The notes under the pieces: generated by a model
What the model saw: only the letters and a program-made list of their open reading frames with translations
Databases searched by the model: none
Told to the model about the DNA's origin: nothing
Assembly (NCBI GenBank): GCA_036346395.1
Contig: CM070596.1
Span: forward strand, 23,040,177 to 23,104,176
Direction of reading: 5' to 3'
From: Hsuehochloa calcarea
Taxonomy: Eukaryota; Streptophyta; Magnoliopsida; Poales; Poaceae
DNA: 64,000 bases
Shown: positions 31,014 to 42,168 of the stretch, one piece after another
How the letters are laid out: each line of letters opens with the position of its first letter
Position numbering within the stretch: the first letter of the stretch is position 1
Made by a program: the position numbers and the translations under genes

Positions 31014-34000
31014 GGGCTTTAGGTCCGTGGTAATTAAGTTATTAAAATGACACACTTGGACCGGTAGGTGGGGTTTGGGAAATCCATTGTTTCCGCATTT
31101 CTAGTGATGTTGTTCATTAGGTTGTATGGTATAGAATTGTACATACTATCTTTCTTGTTATTAAGCTATGACGTGATGCGATATCCTATATATCTATGAA
31201 TTATTCTATGATTGTCATGAGATGATCCTATATATTCATAATTGATTGCATTAGTTATGCGTATCGGTAGTGGACGTCGAGCAGTTGAGATCGTGGTTGT
31301 CGTCCTGGGTTTTGCCAGGCTACACCACTGTTCGTGTTGTAATAGTAGAGAAGTTCTTACCCCTGTTCCATAGTTCTGTGTTGAGCCTGAGCTCATTGAT
31401 GAAGTTGTTGTCCTTCTCAAGTTTGTATCTGGTTTTCTGGTTGTAGTTTCTGATAGATCGTGAATTTCTTTTGAATGGAGGGTTATAATGAAGTGGGCAA
31501 TCTCTAGTAAATTTCTGATCGTTCTTTGAAACAATTATTGTTCTTTCTACTATTGTGATATTTCTGCTCCACGTGAGCGTAGTTAAATTGCAAGATTTAC
31601 CTTTTCACGGAAGTTCTGTTTTACCCCTGTTGGAAAATTCAACCCGTGTGTTCGCTTGGGGTTTCGGGCATTGGCAGATTTCTTTTGCAAGTTCTTTATC
31701 AAGTGCACAATGATCTTGCATATTTCTTTTTGGGATGCTTTAGACAGAGGTTCTCTTCCTTGATTTCTAATTTTGACAAATTCTTGCCCGGTGGTAGTTG
31801 ATGAATCTCTCTTAGGTTCATGATTCATGGTAGTGATGAGATCCAATAGGTCTTTAATGGTTCTCTGAAAATATTATTGTTTTTCAGTTGTTGAATTTCT
31901 TTTATTTTAAATGATCTCCGACAGTTGGCAATATTAATATTTCCATGTTTGTTCCTTCCTTCTCATTGGAAAATAGTGACTCGTTTACTGGTTTGATAGT
32001 TTGTATAATGAGAGTTTTCTGTTGCAAGTTCGTTAACACGAGGAAGCATTGGCTCCATGTATTTATTTGGATCATTCCGCGTCTTGAAGTTTAACGTATC
32101 TCTTTTCTGAGGATTCGTGTTAAAACCCTTTTTGGGGTGCCTTGTGGTGATTAAGTCGGAGATGGTAATCAAACAAATTGGTTGGCTACGGGTTCCTATT
32201 GGTCCCTAGATGTTTTTCAAAACAATTCTTATCTTTACGATTCTTGAGCTCTCTTTGCTACTTGTACGATATTATTGACAAGATCATTCTTTTGTAAGGG
32301 TCCTATCTCACTTGTTGATTAAAGGGACACAGTTAGCTATTTGGTATTTTGGGGAACGGGAATTAGTTTTTACAAAGTTTGTCAAAGAAAGTCTTGACTC
32401 TACTCGTTTCTTTTGGAGTAGTTGGAATGTTGGAGTTTAGAACCTCTCTTAAAAAAATGTCGAACCCTTTTCTAATGTTATGGTGGAGTTGGGTGAGAGG
32501 TTGGTTTTGACTTTGTGGTTTTCGTACTAAGTTTCCTTTCTAGAATAAGTTGTTATTACAATTCCATTTGATCTTTGAAAAATTTCTATAACACGATTTG
32601 CCATGTTCCTTTAGAAGGTTTATTGACATGATCGATAATGTGATGGCAATGTTGATTCCTTTATAAAGAAAGAGAGTTGTCCGCCTTTCGTAACATTTCT
32701 AAAACGATCAAATTTCAGTTTGGTGTTCATGCTCTTTGGGGAATTCAAGTTCTTTGTGGTAAACATAGTTTGTCGAGTAAAGCGATATGTTGAAAAAAAT
32801 TATAATAGTTCTTCCATGATGCGGTGTTTTGATCTTGAATACCCGTTTGTTCCTAACAGTTAAGGTCGGATATTCTATTTTTGTGAGGCCTATGTTTTCA
32901 AGCTGTGGACTTCCCATATGTTTTCGAGTTCGTTGCCTAATTGGTTTTCCACGAGTTACGTGTTCCTTGCGAGTGGTAAGTGATTTTTCAGGTTGGTGAA
33001 GATCGTTTCTATTTGCCTCTTCTTTCGAGAAGGAATCAACCCATTCATTCCACGGGGTCTTGAAAAGTTTTCTAAGTGTTGTTATGGGCTTGATGTTAAT
33101 ACCTGTAGTAAATTGATCGCCTTTAGTGGCATCGTTCAAATAAGAATATTTCAAGTTTAGCTTTCATGGTACCTTGGAGCTCGTGAATCAACTGATAACT
33201 GAAATTATTTTGGGTAACTAGAGGAATTGGATTAACCTATTGTTTCTTAAAGATTTCATGTGATTTAGTCCGAAAGGCTCCTTGGTTTGAGTTCGCTAAG
33301 TGAGGTTGCAATAAAAGAATATTTTCGTTGATCTCTTCGAGACGAAGTTAATCCGTTTGCTTTCCGTGAAATCCTGTAAAGGGAAATGTTTCGAGTTTTG
33401 TGGCTGAGAACATTTGGATCTCGTGTTTCCCAAGTAGATGAACTGTTTCGAGCAAGTTGTCCTGTTGAAGGATCTTATCGATTCTTAATTAAATCTTGTG
33501 ATTATTTGAAGCGTCCCTAAATTTGTTGCTCTTTCCGCTCAAGAGATGGCGAATTTCAAACGTAATATCTTTCTTTCGTGTCGGCTGTTATTTGCTATTC
33601 TCTTTTGAGGGATGTGTGCCTCCCATTTATGAACTCAGCTTTCGTTTTCCAAGATCACCTTTATCAGAATATTTCTTTTGGTTTCATGGCCGCCGTGAGG
33701 AGCAACGCTTCCCTGTATGAATGAATTTGTTTTTGTTCGCCTCTTCCTTTTGAGAAAGGATCACCGTTTCGTGTTGCGAAGTGTTTGCAAGGTGAAAGTT
33801 TGGCAACTGGTTGGTGGTGGATGAGTAATCGTAGCGACGATATTTTGCTACCAAGTTATCGGAGGAGTAGTAGAATGTGAAATAGTTTTGATCTGTATCC
33901 CTTGGAGGGAAATTGATTCACATGGAATGTTTGGTTTCGAACTAAGTCTGAAAAGTGTTACGACTGAGTAGAACCTATGGTATAGTGAAACTTCAGAACT

Positions 34001-34987
34001 TCAGTTCATGATTGAATGGTCGGTGATTATCGAAGGTATGAAAACCTTGATTACTTCTATAGAGCAACGCAATTGAATAATGATGCGAGATTAGGTGAGA
34101 AATTTCTAAGTATGCAAATGAGTGAGTATGTTAGAATTGGGGAAAATGTTGGAGAGTCAATCCGTTGATTTCCCTATATGTTATAATTGAAATTTGTGGT
34201 AGAGATCTTGGAGATTAAATTTGGGTTTGCATTGTTATGTTAGACCTTTGGTCACTCATTGAGTGTGTGTAGAGAAAGTGGAATAAAGGAGTTTCCTGAG
34301 CAGTGGAATGATCATTGATAGAACCTTTTTGATGTAGTACATGGCGTGTGTACTCGTGGATTCGAGTTGTTCTTGAAAAATTAGAGGTAATGTATTTGCG
34401 TAACATCTTGGCTTTGAATAGCCGAGGATGTTCTGATGGGATCTATTTTTGTGGCGCTTTGGGTGCCTTCAATCAAATTATGGTTGATTAAGTAGAATGA
34501 GATGCATAGAGTATTCGGAGGATTCAATGGAGCCACCCCACAGAGGTGTGGAGGATGTATTTCAATTTGAGTATAATTTGAGGATGTTTAACTAAGAGGT
34601 TTTAGCTCATGTGGTAGTCAGTGAATTCAATTTCAAGGTTCGAGAGAAATTCTATTCCTAGAAGAGAGAAAGCGTGGAAAGGTATGTTCATCGGATAATG
34701 AAGTGTTTTCTTGATTCTCGTTTGAGTTTTGTGTCGTTGACTTGTATTTTCCGCAATTTGAGTTGTATTTGTGTTGGCGTGTTGATTCTTTCCAAATTCA
34801 GACAAACCGCAAGTATTTGGTTTGAGCGTTCGAGTGATTTCTCCTTTGGTTGTCGTGGTGTTCATTTGTAAACTGCTTATTTGGAGAATGGATTTGTTTT
34901 CGAGATGATTGTCAAATTTAGAATCTAACCTTTTGGGGGAGAGTTAGCATTGCGTGGATGCGATGAGGACTCTATTTTCCAGTTGGA
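31014..34987 (+). other. Non-coding interior of element D
   Basis: About 4 kb, T/G-rich on this strand, with no frame that shows a known domain. An ATG at 31257 opens MRIGSGRRAVEIVVV, loosely like the Gly/Arg-rich gag start of element C. Longer open frames are on the reverse strand (for example 33154-32708) and contain no motif I recognise. The phrase 'CTCTTC TTT(C/T)GAGAA.GGA' recurs loosely (33018, 33744), hinting at diverged internal repeats. Confidence 0.6.
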
Positions 34988-35004
34988 TTGTCCTCATTTC
35001 AGAA

Positions 35005-35190
35005 GGTTGCAGAAATTGGGAAGTTAGCATATCGCATTGACCGTCTCGGATCCTTATACGAAGTACGCATCGTCTGGTATGCTCGAGTGTTAAGCGAGTA
35101 TCTGAGCAATTCCAAGCTTGAAATATCGTTGTTTCATTCCAGACGTTGTTTCCTTACGAGTAGATTGGTGCGTAGATTCGAGGTCGAATC
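35005..35190 (+). pseudogene. Integrase C-terminal remnant in element D
   Basis: EIGKLAYRIDRLGSLYEVR.VWYARVLSEYLSNSKLEISL resembles the integrase GPY/F end of element C (ARIGKLAYRLDLPESMRGVHNVFHVSMLRKFL). This is the only pol domain trace in D and shows descent from a chromovirus. Confidence 0.65.
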
Positions 35191-35209
35191 TTTTCTAAGG
35201 GGGATAGAG
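35191..35209 (+). other. Polypurine tract of element D
   Basis: TTTTCTAAGGGGGATAGAG directly precedes the 3' LTR. Confidence 0.88.
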
Positions 35210-37436
35210 TGTAATACCTCATAAATCCAGCTAGGTTGTATCGTTTCGAATGTCTGGGAATTTTATTCGAAAACGAGATTTAAAACTTTCCGGAATCGAA
35301 TCGGTAAAAAGAAAGAAGTCGGAGGGAGTAAAAGAAACAACTTTAGGCGGATTTTTCCAATCAGCGGGGCTAAACGCTTTTGTCGTCAACTTTGGGCATG
35401 GTCGCACCCAGAGGCCCAAGAGGGCGGTAGGCCCATGTAGGGGCGGCCAAAAATGGGGCGCCACTCCCCCCATAAACCCTAGCCGCCACCATGCCTCCTC
35501 CCCTTCCCCTTGGCCGCCTCCTCCCCCCCAAGCCGGCCTCCTTGCTGCTCCTTGGCACCTCCTCGCTGTGGTGGTGCCATCTCCGTGATCCCGGCGCTCC
35601 TCCTCAAGGTCCCTCCAACATCGCCGTTCCCTTCGCCGTCGGCGCCCGTTCGTCGTCTCCCGGTGGCCGGCCCTAAGAGAAGGAAGGGAGGGGAAGGGAG
35701 GAAGGCCGTGTGCAGCGGATCATAGTCGTTCTACGGGTCTTCAAGGGTAACGAAGGTTCCGATTCGCTGTTTGTATTAGTTTTGTTGCTCTTTTGTTCGT
35801 TTGATTTGGTTTAGTCTGCGAATCCAGATCTGTCCAGTTTAGAGCAGTAGGTTGCACGGCAGATTGAAGGCCTTTAGAGGCCGCATCTCAGGTCGATGTC
35901 TTCTGGAGATATGATCCTGGTCTCATTAGCTTTCTTTTGGCACCTGGATCACGAATTTTCACCCAGTAGATTAAAAGTTATGACTGTTTTACTACGTGCT
36001 GGTCTGTCTGTCAGAAATGTTGGATATAGTCGGTTGCACCTAGGTTTCGATCTAGTTAGAGTCAGAATCAGGTCTGCCACCCAACTAGGTTTATGAAGAT
36101 AATTTCACCATCTTTCCAGGCTGATAAAGATCACTTTATTTGGATCAGTGGTTTAAAAGTTAGAGCCTTTTCTTTAGGGCTGTTCTGAATTCTGGACAGA
36201 CTGCAGTTATAGTTTTTCATTGGATGGTTAGACCTCTGTTTTGGCCGAATTAGAGTTTACCATCAACTAGAGTTTCGTAGCCTGTTACGTTAAGAAAATC
36301 TGGGCACTGGTTTCGTGTCGTTTCGAGTTCTAGATAATTAAATATGCTTTTTCTCGTACCGCTGCTCATAAGGGCTGAAATCTGGCAGAATAGTTTATTT
36401 TCAATTTGGGTCTATGCGGTATATTGAATAGTCAGGGGTTATTGTAGAACATCGGTAGCAGTGTTATATCGTTGTTCTTATTTTGGGAACATGCTTGTGT
36501 AGGCGGTGAGACATCCCGTGTGGGAACACCTCCGTTGCCTGCTAACGAGTCACTACGCAAAAGGCAAGTACTGTATGCACAATGATATGTTGTTTACATG
36601 AATGTTTTGTGCCTTGTTCATGATGTTGATATACTGCAAGTACCTTGTATACTTTGTTTGATGCAAAAAATGGGATGTGTGAGTGAATGATTATATTTGT
36701 TCGTACTTGTAGATGAATGCCATGTGTTTCTTTTCAATTATGAGTACTATTCAATATTGCCAAGGGATCACATCATGACATGCATAAATTACATTTGTAA
36801 GACCCATCAATTCCAGTATGGGCACTTGAAATTCCCATCAATTCCAGAATGGGTACATGAGTCCACCATTCCAATGTGGGTCATGTTACGTGAGTCCACC
36901 ATTCCAATGTGGGCCACGTTGGACGGTCGTATGAAACGTTCTTCATACGATTACTTTAAGTGAACACCGACGGGTGTTTCACTCGCTATACCGGTATATG
37001 CTGCAATATGTCCAATTCCTTCAATGCATCATTCCACTTCATCCATTCATAAATTTGTTTCCAGTAAATGTTCAAATGATGATTGTGATATATTGTTCAT
37101 GGAATGTTTGATTGTTCATACAGTTACTTGCTGAGTCTTTGGCTCATTCTTGCTTTGTTGTTTTATTTAGGTAAATGACAAGGAAGAATGATCTTGTGGA
37201 GGGTAGTTCATCACGATGCACTCACTACCATAAACCAAACATTTTGAGGACTTTTACTGTCGTTAATTATGACTTGTGTTGAATTGTAATAAGCCAGTTT
37301 GGTCATAACTACCTTATCTCTCAGAATTGTTTATTTCTATTCCATTGATTAACCTGGTCATGTGTTTTGATGTTATTCTTCTAAAGATTAGTGGTCGTAG
37401 GTGACATCTTGACTTCCTTATAGTCAGGGTGTTACA
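35210..37436 (+). repeat. Element D 3' LTR
   Basis: 2227 bp copy of the 5' LTR. Differences are few outside 35390-35600, a GC-rich stretch. ATTCCA..TGGG units lie at 36804-36917 and dyads at 36926-36998. Confidence 0.95.
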
Positions 37437-38811
37437 AGCATCCTCGATGCTGATCCTCTCTTCTAGCAACCAATCGTGTTCCTTGTGAAGATCGTGGATC
37501 GCCCTTGTTCAAAGACAAAGAAGAATCACAATCAGGCGCTTTTATGGTATCCACATGTCTAGGATGGAACCCCATGCTGGTGTGCTAGCACCAACTCACA
37601 CCAGTAGGGCCCTCGAGAAGATGGAGGCTAGGGTTTCGGTGATGCAACTCATGTCGTCTATCCCAACAGCCTCATGCATCCTCTTATAAAGAGACTACGA
37701 TGGATCCTATCTAAACTCATTTTTTCCAACCCGATAAGTGTGTGACCCTATAGGTTCATGCGTAATTGGTTGCAACTCGCAAACTCTTTTTCGACCACAA
37801 GTCGTTAGTGGTTCCTAGCAGGATATAACGATTCTTGAATACACATAAATTATATCGGACAAAACTTAATGCAATATGATATACGACTAGGTCTTTATCA
37901 CTTACGATCAGCTCGTATCTCTATACGAGTTCATATTTAGTCACGATAAGCTCGTAACTCCTTACGACTGGTTTATGACCACTTAGTGATTATGTTCGAT
38001 CAGTCTACAACCAGCTCGTATCTCCATACGACTACTCCGTATCTGGTCGAATTGAACGACCTGCTTGTGTATTCTCCCTTTACCTCATGATATCTTGTTA
38101 AACTCTAGGTGAGATAATTTGTCATCCACAGATTGTTTAATACTTTCTCGATCAAGTGGAGGATAACTTCATATGGTCGACTCTTCGACCACTAGTGGTA
38201 TGGCCTTGCACTTTCTTTATCTGACCACATCAAGGGGCCCAGAGATATCTCTCCTGTTATGTTAGGAGTGACAAATCTCATATCCGACCAGTCACATCCC
38301 TCCGCTTGTTTCATGGTATACCCGAAAGTCACCTTTATAACTATCTAGTTACGGAGTAGCATTTGGCAACCCCTAAGTGTACTATTACACATGTAGGAAA
38401 CTATGCTGATCTCATGTCTAATGATTATACATCATCATTGCTTGAGACCAACACATGACACATAAAATCATAATAATCTCAATAGTATCTCAAGGTGGGT
38501 CAATCCAACACCATGTTCTCTAACATGTGTTTACATTATTGATTTGATATCCCTATATCCATGACCGATGAAACATAGTCATCAATCAATACAAGTTCTG
38601 GTCGATAAGTCACTAGTGTTATGATTAGTGACATCCGACCTGGGATACATTTAGAATGATATCATATAAGTTAACACCAACAAGTCACATATTTATTAAT
38701 CTTTATAACTAATAATTCATTTTAGGAATATAATAATATTTATTCTATAACTCATAAACATAGATGTGATACAATCATTCCTATGATTGCCTCTAGGGCA
38801 TATCACTAACA
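37437..38811 (-). repeat. Copia solo LTR 2, main piece
   Basis: Read on the minus strand it starts TGTTAGTGATATGCCCTAGA and is homologous to Copia LTRs 1 and 3. A worn TATA region is at about 37683-37691. It has three hairpins of the TCGTAT-CTCT-ATACGA type (37912-37929, 37953-37968, 38016-38031). With 28612-28765 it forms an LTR of about 1.5 kb. The flanks CTCTG and CGCTA agree at only three of five positions, so the duplication has decayed or an edge is off. Confidence 0.85.
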
Positions 38812-38882
38812 CGCTACTGTCGTCTCTACGACTATAGGAGAAACCATTGGTACCATAGCTATAGATGAGACAACTGTGGGCT
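38812..38882 (-). pseudogene. Upstream scrap of the Tat B antisense gene
   Basis: On the minus strand this is open: PTVVSSIAMVPMVSPIVVETTVA, Val/Thr/Pro-rich and similar in tone to the start of the exon at 19028 (TEVATITKVVVEIE). It is cut on the far side by element E. It supports the view that C, Copia LTR 2 and E all landed in the same gene. Confidence 0.4.
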
Positions 38883-39282
38883 TGTAACATCCTAATTTTC
38901 TGAGCTTTATAAATCTTTTGAATAGTTAGCAGTTGGAAAATTCACCCAGGAGATTTTATTTGAATTTTAATAAAGCTTAACATGGACTTTTAGTATCACA
39001 ACAATTTAATATGATTAATGCCAACATCAATAATTGTCAAAGCTATTTTATATGGGTTCTATGTGCTTGGATATAATTTATAGATTTTTCTAGAATTTTT
39101 TCGAGTTCATTTGCTATTTTTTATTTTCCATTTCAATTTTTTGTACTTTCTAAAAAGAAAAATCTATTTAAAATCTCAGAAACGGTGTGAGGCTGAAACC
39201 CATCCTTATTCTCCGTTGGCCCATTACTGTGAGGCCAAGCCGCTCACTCAGCCTTTCTCTCCGTGTCGGCCCTTGCGTACGC

Positions 39283-39654
39283 GCCGCGGGCCCGCTCCGT
39301 TCCTTTGTTGGTGGGTCTCACCGCCTTCGTCCTCCTCGCATCATCTTCGCCATGTCCGAGTTGCCTTTGACTGCCATTGATGCCTTCTAGAATCATCATC
39401 TGACATTGGTGTATCTAACCGAAAAATCCTTCGGCGATACGATTTCTGAATCCATTGTAATCTCCGCACGCCGCGGGCCCGCTCCGTTCCTTTGTTGGTG
39501 GGTCCCACCGCCTTCGTCCTCCTCGCATCATCTTCGCCATGTCCGAGTTGCCTTTGGCGCCATTGATGCCTTCTAGAATCATCATCTGACATTGGTGTAT
39601 CTAACCGAAAAATCCTTCGGCGATACGATTTCCGAATCCATTGTAATCTCCGCA
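39283..39654 (+). repeat. 187 bp tandem duplication in the E LTR
   Basis: Units 39283-39469 and 39470-39654 both begin GCCGCGGGCCCGCTCC and end near CTCCGCA, with only a few differences. They lie 110-480 bp upstream of the TATA box, so promoter-side sequence was duplicated. Confidence 0.9.
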
Positions 39655-39763
39655 ACCGATTCTACTCCTTATCTCCTTCCAAATTCCTTTGAATCTCCTT
39701 ATCTCGTCTCGAGTTCGAGATGAACTCCGCCACCAATCCACCGACCTAGTCTCGCCCGATCCC

Positions 39764-39771
39764 TATAAATA
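39764..39771 (+). promoter_or_regulatory. TATA box of the E LTR
   Basis: TATAAATA in the context CGATCCCTATAAATAGCACC, the classic plant form. It lies about 880 bp into the LTR, after the duplicated GC-rich segment. Confidence 0.7.
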
Positions 39772-40348
39772 GCACCCTTGGGTTCTCCTTCTTGCCCTGA
39801 TCCCAAAACCCCATGCCACCGCATCCCTCAGCTCTAGTGCCACTGCATTGGAAGTTTAGTGTTCCACCGCCGCCACTCATTTTCTTCAGATTGCACCGTC
39901 GTCATTGTCACCTCATCATCATCGACCACATCGTCATCTTCGCTATCACCAGAGATACTTCCAGGACCCCTTCACGACCATGAGATGTCACTGGTGTTCA
40001 TCGCCGACAACGGCCGCACCTACTCTGCCACTTCGTCGCCACCTTCGGCCAACCCCGACGACCTTCCGTGCCAATACCAGTACCAGTATGTGCACAATAA
40101 CCTATTCTACCCAGTGCACGCATCCGCTACCAGTGTAGCACCACCGTTCGCCATTGCTGGATGAACCCAAGCCTCGCTGTCGTCTTGTCGTGCCACCTCA
40201 TCGGCCACATCAAGTCGTGAGCACACGTGTCGTGCCACATCAACTCGGGAGCACATGTGTTGTGTCACATCAACTCGTGAGCACATGTGTCATACCACGT
40301 ATACTCGTGAGCTCGCGTGTCCTGCCACGTATACCCGTGAGCACACGT

Positions 40349-41907
40349 TGAAGGGTTACGGGTATGCGCTACGATAGCACAAAACAAAAATTTACCGCGC
40401 AACCAAGGAACCTCTGCAAGTAATAGATCACGAGATTACCGCTAGACGCGCCGACTCGAAGCGGAAGTAGAGTCGATGTAGCGAATATATGCGGTAGTCG
40501 TACTCGCCGCGCGACTGCTCCTCTGAGTAGTCGTACTCGCTTCGCGTCTGCTCCTCTGAGTAGTCGAACTCGCCTCGCAACTTCTACTCCTACTCCGGTG
40601 ATCGTCACGAGTTGTGGATCGTCCTAGTGCTGATGCTTCGCAACAGCACCTCCGAGGTATCCACACATACAGGGTAGGAACACCCGTATTGGTGGTGTGC
40701 TAGCACCAAACAGCGTGGTTGAGGATGGCGTGGCTATTAGGGTTTCGGGAGTTCTTTCAAAAAACTGCTCCACCCTATGCCACTGTCTCTCTTTATATAG
40801 GCATCCATGATGGGTCTCTTACTCGAGGCCCATTAGGAACTCATATCCTATACGAATTTGGATTACCATCCAAATCAAATCCCCAGCCCCTTAAGTGTGC
40901 GACCCTACAGATTCTTGTGCGATTGGTAGTGACTCGGAAACTCTTTTCTGACCACTAGTCGTCAGCGGCACCTAGCAGCACGTAACGATTCCCAAGTACA
41001 CAAAGAATATATCGGACGAACCTTAACGTAATATGATCTATGACCAGATCCTCATCACTTACAATCAGTTCGTATCTCTATACGACCAGTCTATGGTTAC
41101 GTTCGACCAGTCTACGACCAGATCGTATCTCCATACAACCAGTCTGTAACTGATCGAACTAAGTGACCTAGTCATGCATTCTCCCTTTGCCTCACGATGT
41201 CTGGTTGAACTCCAGGTGAGATATGGTGTCATCCATGGACTGTTCAATACTTTCTCGATAGAGTGTCGGATAACTTCATGTGGTCGACACTTCGACCACT
41301 AGTGGCATGGCTATGCACTTTCTTTATCCGATCACCACGAGGGGCCCAGAGACATCTCTCCTGTTATGCAAGGAGGGGCAAATCCCATCTCGACCAAGTC
41401 ACATCCCTTCGCATGTTTCATAGCAGCCGAAAGCTACCTTTATAACTACCTGAATTACTGAGTAGCGTTTGGTAACCCCTAAGAGTGCTATTACACATGT
41501 AGGGAACCGTGCTGTTCTCAGGTCTAAGGATTATACATCATCATTACTTGAGATCAACTAATGACACATAGATTCATAACAATCTCAATAATGTCTCAAT
41601 GATGGGTCTATCCAGCTCCATGTTCTCTAACATGTGCTCACATTACTGATTCGATATCTCTATATCTATGACCGGTGAAACATGGCCATCAATCAATACA
41701 TGTGCTGGTCGTAGAGTCACAGTTGTTTCGACCAGGGATACATTTAGAATGATATCATATAAGTTAATGAGTTTCACCAACAAGTCACATACTCATTGAT
41801 CTATAACTGATGATTCATTCAAGGAACATGATAACATATTATCTAATATCATGAACATAAGGAAATATAATCATCTCTGTGATTGCCTCTAGGGCATATT
41901 TTCAACA
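40349..41907 (-). mobile_element. Copia solo LTR 1, duplication CACGT
   Basis: 1559 bp; on the minus strand it starts TGTTGAAAATATGCCCTAGA and ends AACCCTTCA. CACGT flanks it at 40344-40348 and 41908-41912. The Angela/BARE-like start suggests a grass Copia family. No internal region, so it is a solo LTR. TATA box (minus) at 40791-40799; hairpins near 41070-41085 and 41123-41138. Confidence 0.93.
40791..40799 (-). promoter_or_regulatory. TATA box of Copia LTR 1
   Basis: TATATAAAG on the minus strand, followed by a GAGA run; the same sequence occurs in Copia LTR 3 at 63427-63435. Confidence 0.65.
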
Positions 41908-42147
41908 CACGTGTCCTGCCACATCTACTTGTAGGCGCACGTGTCCGTCACCTCACCTGGTTCGTATACTCATGGGCATACATGTCTGCCCAGTCAAGGC
42001 CGCATCAGCGCTTGCGTGCCACTCCATCCAAACCCCAGATCTAATCTGGTGTGAACCCAATTCCCCGTGAGCCGTGCCTGTGCCATGTAGGTCCCTCAGT
42101 TAGACCACCGTTTCGTAGACCCGTGAGCCCGTAGACCATGAGTTAAT

Positions 42148-42168
42148 TCTGTGGACTTGGTCCACAGA
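42148..42168 (+). other. Perfect hairpin in the E LTR
   Basis: TCTGTGGAC-TTG-GTCCACAGA, a 9 bp stem with a 3-base loop. It lies in a stretch full of GTAGACC/CCATGGGTCC words. No terminator-like T run follows. Confidence 0.85.

Larger units (their letters stand above)
28766..37436 (+). mobile_element. Element D: young non-autonomous LTR retrotransposon, duplication AGCAT
   Basis: 8671 bp, flanked by AGCAT at 28761-28765 and 37437-37441. LTRs of 2234 and 2227 bp look nearly identical by eye outside a GC-rich patch. Primer site and polypurine tract are intact. The 4.2 kb interior shows no protease, RT, RNase H or integrase core. Only a gag-start-like ATG (31257) and a worn integrase C-terminus (35005-35190) recall a chromovirus. 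Good ends with a non-coding interior imply that it moved using proteins from another element. It sits inside Copia solo LTR 2. Confidence 0.93.
5386..38882 (+). mobile_element. Tat B: large Tat-type gypsy element split by nested insertions
   Basis: Segments that belong together are the LTR and gag (5386-7240), PR-RT-RNase H-IN (11189-14220), the tandem-repeat 3' region (14339-17270, minus the solo LTR), and an antisense coiled-coil gene (17393-19028, then 28587-28611 and 38812-38882). The insertions at 14632-16867 and 19029-28581 are each flanked by perfect 5 bp duplications, which supports joining the segments. No 3' LTR is seen before element E starts at 38883. The right edge is therefore a minimum. 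Confidence 0.6.
40208..41950 (+). repeat. Six-unit 30 bp tandem array in the E LTR, split by a Copia LTR
   Basis: Units start at 40208, 40238, 40268, 40298 and 40328, and the sixth is 41922-41950. Each carries CGTGAGCACACGTGTC or a close variant, with ACACGTGT or ACATGTGT palindromes in most. Unit five is cut after 21 bases (40348) and completed by nine bases at 41913-41921, exactly 30 in all. The array is open as decapeptide repeats, but I see no protein family. Confidence 0.9.

Noticed and set aside
32708..33154. 148-codon reverse-strand open frame in the interior of element D
   Set aside because: No recognised motif; the strand is A-rich in this direction, which gives few stops; no related frame elsewhere in the window. 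Treated as chance.
35250..35725. Overlapping open frames at the start of the D 3' LTR
   Set aside because: Same GC-rich LTR block as in the 5' LTR, where indels change the frame; not coding.
39341..39655. 104-codon reverse-strand frame with internal repeat
   Set aside because: Created by the 187 bp tandem duplication in an LTR.
40154..40351. Repeat-protein-like frame with decapeptide units
   Set aside because: It is the 30 bp DNA array in the E LTR read as protein; it runs into the Copia insertion and has no coding context.
40208..41950. CRISPR-like appearance of 30 bp units
   Set aside because: Units are directly adjacent with no spacers, and the DNA is plant nuclear.
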